Shown here: positions 56,836-64,000 of the stretch, one piece after another
Position numbering within the stretch: position 1 is the stretch's first letter
How the letters are laid out: each line of letters starts with the position of its first letter
Assembly (NCBI RefSeq): GCF_019320115.1
Contig: NC_089593.1
Span: 36,775,835 to 36,839,834 of the forward strand
Length of the DNA: 64,000 nt
Direction of reading: 5' to 3'
DNA from: Miscanthus floridulus
Taxonomy: Eukaryota; Streptophyta; Magnoliopsida; Poales; Poaceae
Notes under the pieces: model-generated
Told to the model about the DNA's origin: nothing
The model's input: only the letters and a program-made list of their open reading frames with translations
Database searches by the model: none
Translations under genes and position numbers: made by a program

Positions 56836-59800
56836 TCATGCTCTCGGAAAGCCTGGTCGCGCTCCTCGTGAGCCGCGGCGCGTTCCTAAGTGGAGCCTCT
56901 CTGCAATTTGGATTTGTTCATCTCGCTCCTTGCGTAGTCGAGCGACCGCCGCGGTGTCCAGGCTCGCCCTCTTCTCCAGGGTCATGAGCTTCTCCTCGAC
57001 CCCCAGCTTCAGATCCCTTTCCTTCTCAACCTCGCCAAGAAGGTCAACGATCCACTGGCGGGTCTCGGCGTCCTTCTGGAGCAACTCATCCCGCTCCTTC
57101 CTGACCCTGGCAGGCTTCTTCATCATCCTTCCGTGACCTCACCGATGGGCCTTGGCCACCCACAATCCGAAGACTAGGCCGCCTCCTCGGCGAGGGGAGT
57201 CAGCTCGACCACCCTCTGCTAGGCAGCAATGAGCTGAGCTGCTACCTCCCCGCGTAGCCGTGCCTTCTCGATGAGGCGGTCCTAGGTTTTCTTCTGTTGA
57301 CGAAGGAACCGAATTTTCCCCCTGGCTACGAGCTATAAGGGACTACAGAAACACGATGGCCAGGATACAAAAAGTATATAGAGGAAAAAGAGCAAGAAGC
57401 AGGATCAAACAATACCCGACCGGAGGGAATGACAACATCATGCAATGCGCCCGTGGCGTGGTCCAGGGCCTCGAGCACGGACGCGATCCCTACATCGAGG
57501 CTCTCCCGCTCCATGCTCTCTGTGGTGGTGTCAAAATTAAAAAGCGTCGACGTCGGATCATGCGGATCCGTCCACTAGAGCAGGGGCTCGTCCTGTGCGG
57601 GCGAGCCGCTGTCCACCGATGTTAGGGTGAGGGACGACTCCTCGCCGGCCCCAAGCATTGTCGACCCTTCTCGCCATGATGTCCGTGTCGAGACTCCCCC
57701 TCTAGCAACGGAAGGGGTTAGCGGTGCGGACACGAACGTCTCTCCCAGCACCACGCTAGGCGCCGTCGCTTGGGCCGCCGATGGCACGGGTTGCGCCGAT
57801 GCCTCAGGCGACGCTGCGGTTGCGCCTGGCTGTGACCCATCTATCACGACCGCCGCCACCTCCACCTGCGTCGGCGGGGTCACGACCGGCTGCGCCGCGC
57901 CCGCCACAGTCGACGCCACGAGCGCGGTTGGCAGCCCCGTCCGTCCCGCCGTCGGGAGCGGTATCGTGGCCATCACCGGCTGCTCCGTGACCTCTGAAGG
58001 CACCCCTGAACGCCCGCGTTCGCCCATCCCACCGAGGGCACAGGCGCCACCGCGGGTGGCGTCTGACCGTCCGGCGACGCGGTCACACTGATGTCGCTCC
58101 CACCCGAAACGGGCGCAACACCAGCCGACGGCTGCTTCCTCGATTGGAGGGCGATGCTCTTCTTTGGCGCCAGCGCTAAAGGATTTCCGCTGCCTGCCAA
58201 CGCTGCAAGGGATGAAAAACATAAGTCACAATGAAATCCGACTAAAACAGAAAAACAGAAGAATTGATAACTCACCTCAGTGCCGTCGGGCGACAGATGC
58301 GTTTGGGGGACAAACCCCCGACCTTTGCTTCGCCTCGTTGTAACGAGGCCATTTCGTGCCCGTCCCTTGCTCCTAGGCAGAGGGGCTCGCCCCTATCGGC
58401 TCCTAGGGCACACTGGTAGAACGTCCTGCTCCCCATGGCTCTTGGGGCGCGACGACAGAGCCGCCCGCCTCCGCTGGCACCTCGGGCACGATGGTAGAGC
58501 CGCCCGCCTCTATTGGCTCCTGGGGGAGGTCGACAGTACGTCCCGCCTCTGCTAGCTCCCCTAACGTGCCCTCCCCTCCATGGAACAGGATGGGTCCTGA
58601 CGCCTACAAGGATGAACCGACGTCTGTCAGCACATCTTTGTTCTCCAGGTTGTCCCGCTTGATATCGTCGGCTATCGATTCTTCTTCCTCCATCACCTCG
58701 TTGTCGTCACCATCATCATCGTCATCGTCATCATCGTTGTCGGTGTCCTCCCCTCGTTCCCACGCTTGTAGCTTCCGCTGCTTCTTCCTCTTCTTGTTCT
58801 CCTTTGCCTTCCTTAGCTGCTCGCCCTCAGCGTGATTCGCCGTCCTCATGGCCAAATCCCTCGGTAGTGGCACCGGGTGATCCATGAGGATGAGGTCCCT
58901 CGACTGGTCCCGCCCCTCTCAAAGTTAGTCTCACGGGGTTGGAAAATCAATTGAAGAGAAGGCAAAAGAAAGGGAAACTTATGAACACAACATAGCCTAG
59001 GCTCCAGCCGCATCGCAGGATGCCTCAGGCACCGGGTAGACAAAGTCGAGGGCGACACCCGCGTCGTTCCACAAAGGCTCCATCACCTCCTTGATGCATT
59101 GCGCGATCTCAGAGCTAGGGAGTGCTCCCTCGGCTGAGCGCCGTTCCATCGAACGATGCCTCGGGCGCCATCACATATAGTAGGAGTGCATATCATCAAC
59201 GGCTCCACCCTCCTTGCATGGTAAGCCCCGATGATGCCCGAACCCTTCAGGCCGTCCTCCTTCAGGATAGTGGATGGCGGCGATGTGGTCTCGGATCTTC
59301 TTCTTGTCCTTCTCCGGGACACCCCACTTCCTCCACTGCTCTGGGGCCTCTTCGATCAGACGCCCAGGTGAACTCTGGCAGAGGGGCGTCGGCATCATTC
59401 TTGAGGTAGAACCACTACGAGTGCGACCCCTTGTTCAACGTCGAGAGCCACATGGACGGGTATTCGCTGACCCGATTGTTCCGAAGTTGGATGTCGGCAC
59501 ACCCCATTGGCATGTGCAGCTCCTACCTACCGCCCTTCTCCCTCTTCTTCTGGAGGTTGACAGCGAAGAAATACCTCCGCAAGTCAAAGTGGGGGCTGAT
59601 CCCCAGGAATCCTTCGCACAGCGCGACGAACGCCGCCATGTGTTGGATCCCATTGGGATTAAGATGCTGCAACTCGATCTTGTAGAAGTGCAGCAGCCCT
59701 TAGAGGAATTTATGGGCGGGGGTCACGAGCCCACGCTCGTGGAAGTGGGCGAACGACGCCATGTAGCCATCGGGTGTCGACGATAGATCCTCATCGCCGG

Positions 59801-59960
59801 GCAGCAACGACTCCTCGGTCGATGTCCGGGCATGGAGAAGACCACGATGGAAGAGGCCCTCCATGCGCTTGGAAGGTGATGTCGGAACGACACCATGGAT
59901 CCATTGAAGATGGGGGCGGATGGATGCGAGCTCAACAACGGCGGGGATGCGGAGGCAGGA
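56836..59960 (-). pseudogene. Antisense ORF of the Tat-like element (Transposase_28 / gypsy-type transposon domain)
   Basis: On the strand opposite to the element the sequence reads, in order, RMEGLFHRGLLHARTS, GDEDL...TPDGYMASFAHFHERG, LLHFYKIELQHLNPNGIQH, AFVALCEGFLGI, FDLRRYFFAVNLQKKREKG, LHMPMGCADIQLR, NRVSEYPSMWLSTLNKGSHS and WFYLKNDADAPLPEFT. Later come KDKKKIRDHIAAIHYPE and GSGIIGAYHARRVEPLM, then an alanine/proline-rich region (57600-58222) and a coiled coil ERDELLQKDAETRQWIVDLL (57126-56836). I recognise this as the plant protein family annotated as putative gypsy-type transposon (Transposase_28); its biochemical role is unknown to me. Stops (for example after THKFL-, KGGR- and GSHS-type positions) and frameshifts show decay. 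It has its own TATA box at 60045. Confidence 0.75.
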
Positions 59961-60044
59961 AACCTAAGTGATTGGCGGCGGTGGCGTGGCTGCGGAGGTA
60001 CGGATGCAGGCGTGCGTATGAAACACAGAGGGCTAACCCTTTGG

Positions 60045-60051
60045 TTTTATA
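60045..60051 (-). promoter_or_regulatory. TATA box for the antisense ORF
   Basis: The minus strand reads CCCCCTATAAAACCAAAGG, about 140 bp upstream of the first candidate ATG near 59900. It implies transcription of the antisense ORF independent of the LTR promoters. Confidence 0.5.
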
Positions 60052-60989
60052 GGGGGGACGAGTGCGAGGAAACCAACCACCCACCTAGATCTTCACGCCT
60101 GCCATGGCCTGTCACCATGTCTTGCCATGGGGCGTGCGCACGCAACCTATGGCCACCCCCTTGGAAAAATCACCGGACGTTTTGCCTCCCCGAACGAGCC
60201 ATGACCCGTCATGGGTAAGAGGGATACGGAGCTGAAAACGCTCCTACGGCCCATCTATGCCCAAGAGTTCAAAGGTTGGCCCACCGACTGGGTTCGACAA
60301 CTGCTCCAGGCATTTTTAGAGTGAGGGGTGGAAAGGGATGGGCCCGCTAGCGGCCAATACCCGAGCGCACAAGCGCCATGGGCAGTCCCGGCCCATGTTC
60401 GAGCCTCGAACGGATATGATCCATGGTTTTTCCTCGAAGAAAGGCAGAGAGCCCTCGAGACCGATCTAACGGACCTGAGAACTATATGGATTGATCGCTG
60501 AGAATCTAGAGTCGGTCACCAGCGGAACCAAGCCGGACCTCAGTGAATGGGATGCCAGGGCCCCACTTGGACTAGCCCGTTAACAACTCATAGAGCACGA
60601 TGGCTCGTCCATAGAGGAAAATCATGGCACGACTCAGCCCCTTCATTTTTATCAGAAAAAATGATTGAGTGAAGACAATCATGAAGATGAGCCGACCCTC
60701 GACCGGACCCCTGCTATGTGAGGGGGCTCGAGGAAAGTTGGACTCACTAAGGAGACCGAACGCACGGTCGTAGAACAACAGACCCCTGTAGGGGTCAAAA
60801 TCAGGAAAGACTTTTTCTGACCCACCAAATCTCACGACTATGCCCCTAAGAGGCCCGATCACGACGAAAGGGAATCGCCGTCCCAGGACACGCCGTGGGC
60901 GATAAGAAAAGGCCAAAGCCCTCAGAGTCCTCACGCTCGGAAAAGCCTTTGAAGGAGTATTCTACTCCTTCCGTAGGCTCGGGGGCTAC

Positions 60990-62075
60990 TATCGGGGACC
61001 AATACTAGGGTACCCGAAGAGGAGGAGCTAATGACCATCAACATTGATTCATCCGAGCAGTCAAGAGCACGACTACAGCTCCACCCGACCCTAAGGCCGC
61101 AGGCTCCACCTCACCTGACCCTTGGGTTTGTGGTCTGCCTCGCCCGACCCTTGGGTTTGTGCTCCGCCTCGCCTGACCTTTGGGGGCGGGCTCCGCCTCG
61201 CCTGACCCTAGGGTTTGTGCTCCGCCTCGCCTGACCTCTAGGGGCGGGCTCCTGCCTCGCCCGACCCTGAAGCCACGGGCTCCACCTCGCCCAACGGGGA
61301 TCCATACTACCACCAACCACTCCAGGTCCTAGACGTATGGGCCTGGGTCAACTCTGACACCAAGAAAGAGACCTGGCACGCCTTGATGTAACCCGTGGCC
61401 ATGACGGGCCATACCTGAGGATTCACATCAAGAACAGCATCGGGCGTACCGGTGCGGTTCTGCCTAACTCCCATACGAACGCTGACAGGCGTGTCAGCTC
61501 ACCACGACGTCCATTGCGATGGAATGGAACGCCATGACCGGTAGACGACGCCTACGCATGGTGCCTAGTAATAGACAGGGCCACGACACGGAGCTGTCCC
61601 TGTTGACATCTACAGGATCGACAGGACCCACATGAAGGATAAGAAGGACCCGGCAATCCTAAATGACTTCTTCTCTCTCTCTCTCATTCTTCTTTTTTCC
61701 TCCGCTGTAACCCATGCTTTCCCTTGGCCTATAAAAGGGAAAGCAGGGTGTCCCATGAAGGGGCCGATCCGATTAAAACCAATCAATCGAGATCGACACA
61801 AGAAGCACGACATGAGCACTCGGCTGAGTAGCAATCGAGCTCTCAGCACCTGTTCACTCCTTTCACCTAGAGACTTGGGATCCTTTCTCTCTCTCGCCCG
61901 TTTGTACCCCCTACTACAAACTTTCAATACTAGTAACACGAGCAGCAGCGACGAACTGGACTGTAGGGACTTTCTGCCCGAACCAGTATAAACCTCGTGT
62001 CCTCTAAGCACACCATCCGAGCCAGACGCGCAATAATACAAATTTACTCGTCGGTGGTAACTCGAAACACCGACA
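60990..62075 (+). repeat. Right LTR of the Tat-like element
   Basis: Starts TATCGGGGACCAATACTAGG (the initial TG is mutated to TA) and ends CGAAACACCGACA, followed by the duplication CTACT. It contains the same GCTCCGCCTCGCC.GACC tandem motifs and a TATAAAAG box at 61730-61737. Confidence 0.9.
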
Positions 62076-62080
62076 CTACT

Positions 62081-62546
62081 GTTTTACAGGATTCTTCTAT
62101 CAATCATGGTTTGATCGAACTGAATCAGTTCTTTACAAATTACTATATGTAGAGATGAAGAAGAGGAGGATTACTACATCGACAAGCGAGGATTACTATA
62201 TGGACAAGCAACTATACCCTAGGTGCAGAAAATTACATCCAAGGAAGAAGCCTATTAAAATGAAATTTCTCTAATCAATACTTTGCGAAAATTCTCAATG
62301 AGAGGTAAGATTCTCAACTAGTAGTTGCTTTCGTTTTGTGCTTCTTTTAGGGCATTTACCTAAACTTGCAGGTGTTGTTTCAACCAAACAGAGCCTGATC
62401 GAAGATAGTTCAACGTGAATGCCTTTGGAGAAGGATATACTTGGTTAGCCATGATGAAACAATCGTAGTTTCTTGATGTATAGCTCAGTATGGCCCTTTT
62501 TAAGTTAAACTAATCTTCAGAACATGGCATCTTCATGTTTGGCCAC
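62081..62546. other. Short intergenic stretch between two retroelements
   Basis: AT-rich with a small direct repeat (GAGGATTACTA.AT.GACAAGC at about 62173 and 62197). Before the Tat-like insertion it was continuous with 55082-55429. No gene is seen. Confidence 0.5.
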
Positions 62547-64000
62547 TGAAAGCATCTAGGCCTCTAGTTGAGTTTCGGTGATTAATGACAATACGTGATT
62601 ACTATGACTAACGTGTGTTTTGCAGAGGCAATTAAGTTAGGTCATGGTAATGGAGATCGATTGGGCTATCATGGTGGTCATGCCCCTACGATGGAAATCG
62701 TTTCGGTTTTCAAAGGATGGACGACAAAGTTAAGGATGGACTAGTTCTAAGTGTCAATTGGAGTGGAAGAGACACTTAGAGTAGTTTAGGACTTTGTTTT
62801 TCCTTTGGCCATACTATTAAGGGGGGTATGGACGGGTAGCTTGACCTAGGTAAGTCTAGTGAGTTAGGTGTGGTGCACACGTGCTAAATCTAGCACTAGG
62901 TAGCTCCTAAGAAGCCCTTAGATCCATTGGAGCAAACTTTATTCACATATGATCGAGAGTTGGAAGTGAATGGAGAGTCAAATACTGACCGGACGCTGGC
63001 TCTGGGGTGACCGGACGCTGGCGCAGAGTCAGGTTAGTTCATTTGATAAAGGTGAAATCGTCTGGTGCGACCGGATGCTGAGAGGTGAAGTGACCGAACG
63101 CTGAGTCCTAGTGTCCGGTCGACTCCAGTAAGGTTCCAGTGAGGGAAAATCATGACCTGGACACATTTGGTCAGTGTTGATCGGACGTTGTCCAGCGTCC
63201 GGTCACAACTTAAACACTGAAGTTCAGGAAGAACTGATCGGAGCGTCCGGTCAACATGACCGGAGCGTCCGGTCACCCCACAGAGGCACATAATGGTTCG
63301 TTTTTCAGTCATGGTTATAAATACTTCCTCCATTCGTGTGTGGGGGTACTTTTGCTCATTCCAACAGCTGAGAAACACCTTTGAGAGTGCCAAGAAGAGC
63401 AAGGTCCTAGTGAGGTGATTGAGATTTGAGAATCCCAAAGAGAGCTCTCATTAGTGAAAGCAAGAGTAGCAAAGTGTGCATCCACCCTTCTCATTAGGCT
63501 TGTCGTGGTCAAGTGAGAGTTCGTACTTGTTACTCTTCGTGATCGCCATCACCTAGACGGCTTGGTGGTGATTGCGAGTTTGGTGATCATCCGGCGGAGC
63601 TTGTGGATGACCCAACTCAAGTTGTGAGGGGTTGTGGGTGATTCACCGCGACGGAGTGTCAAAGAATCAACCCGTAGAGAGCACTTGATCCTTGCGCAGA
63701 TCAAGGGGGAGCTACACCCTTGCGTGGGTGCTCCAACGAGAACTAGTAGGGAGTGGCGACTCTCCGATACCTCGGCAAAACATCGCCGTGTTCCTCCTTC
63801 TCTCTTTACTTTGAGCATTTACTTTGAGCAATTCAATTATTGTCTTTACATTCATAGAATTGTCGTGCTAGAGTAGGATTAGGAACTTAGGTTGCAAGAC
63901 TTTTTGTGCGGTAGAACATTAGAAACACTTTCTAGGCACAATGGGTGAAGTGGGCTAACCGTAGGGTTTAATTATTGCAAAAAAAAATTAGAATTACCCC
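62547..64000 (+). mobile_element. SIRE/Maximus-like LTR, cut by the window edge
   Basis: Begins TGAAAGCATCTAGGCCTCTA and follows the same plan as the solo LTR at 33237: a GGTGA.TTAATGA phrase, an array of GACCGGACGCTGG and GCGTCCGGTC motifs (62985-63275), then CACCTAGACGGCTTGG.G at 63550, which parallels CACCTAGATGGCTTGGAG at 34451. The base just before is GCCAC, a candidate target duplication that cannot be tested because the right end lies beyond 64000. Whether an internal region follows is unknown. Confidence 0.8.

Larger units (their letters stand above)
55430..62075 (+). mobile_element. Complete non-autonomous Tat/Grande-like LTR retrotransposon
   Basis: A 6646-bp element has LTRs at 55430-56507 and 60990-62075 and exact 5-bp duplications CTACT at 55425-55429 and 62076-62080. 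The strand is set by a purine-rich tract AGGCTCGGGGGCTAC just before the right LTR. The interior (4.48 kb) holds no gag, protease, reverse transcriptase or integrase on the plus strand. It is filled mainly by a decayed antisense ORF. In the first 100 bases the LTRs differ at about 11 positions, so the insertion is old. Extra antisense ORFs are known from the maize Grande family of the Tat lineage. The element must have moved using proteins of a relative. Confidence 0.88.

Noticed and set aside
57627..58091. Plus-strand 154-codon ORF in the Tat-like element as a gag gene
   Set aside because: It is the shadow of the A/P-rich segment of the antisense ORF and has no zinc knuckle or gag motif.
63634..63876. 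ORFs inside the SIRE-like LTR
   Set aside because: LTR sequence; no domain and frames are not shared with the related LTR at 33237.
1..64000. CRISPR arrays, rRNA operons, prophage or bacterial-type operons
   Set aside because: Intron-containing plant genes and eukaryotic transposons throughout; no regularly spaced identical repeats of CRISPR type and no ribosomal sequence recognised.

Overview
The window is nuclear DNA of a grass, most likely a panicoid of the Andropogoneae type (sorghum, sugarcane or Miscanthus relatives). This is inferred from the transposon families: CACTA subterminal repeats of the TTTACCGAGTGC type, SIRE-like LTRs carrying CCGGACGCTG arrays, Tekay-like and Tat-like LTRs, Stowaway and Tourist MITEs. 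It is also inferred from two plant genes with GT-AG introns. The species cannot be fixed from sequence alone. There are no rRNA, tRNA or CRISPR features that I can support.

Layout. 1-4400: minus-strand CACTA transposon genes (a TNP2-like transposase with one nonsense codon, and the start of a second ORF that runs off the left edge). 4400-6600: mostly unassigned, with a 63-bp tandem duplication and a GC-rich block. 6630-7790: an array of palindromic CACTA subterminal repeats. 7790-11220: a plus-strand Tekay-like LTR that cuts a minus-strand chromovirus (Reina-like) gag-pol pseudogene at 11180-15225. 15450-19958: a minus-strand Athila-like element keeping LTR, polypurine tract, protease and gag but no reverse transcriptase, ending in a 100-N assembly gap (19959-20058). 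20059-23830: sparse region with two orphan exon-like pieces, one resembling the EB1 C-terminus, and MITEs.

24178-31960 (minus): an apparently intact six-exon gene for the chloroplast outer-envelope pore OEP37 (325 codons), whose first two introns hold LINE fragments, nested hAT-like MITEs and a Tourist-like MITE. 32630-42183: a nested stack in which a GC-rich, A-tailed element is split by a 1903-bp SIRE-like solo LTR (TSD CCAAG) and by a 5950-bp Tekay-like LTR insertion (TSD TTTGC). 42190-46300: gene-poor sequence with relics and another Tourist-like MITE with a TAA duplication.

46556-53848 (plus): a ten-exon LARP6-type La-related gene (PAM2 motif, La motif, RRM, RG-rich and SUZ-C-like tail) with a TATA box and telo-box. 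Its exon 9 carries a one-base frameshift, and its last intron/exon junction is duplicated as a 63-bp tandem repeat with two acceptor sites. 54577-55081: a broken BIG GRAIN 1-like relic. 55430-62075: a complete LTR retrotransposon (TSD CTACT, two ~1.08-kb LTRs). It has no gag-pol; its interior is occupied by a decayed antisense ORF with its own TATA box, as in the Grande/Tat lineage. 62547-64000: the start of a second SIRE-like LTR cut by the window edge.

The two host genes are divergently oriented and about 14.6 kb apart, the space between them being filled by retroelements. Nothing suggests a shared pathway between them. Most of the window is explained by transposons of several ages inserted in one another.
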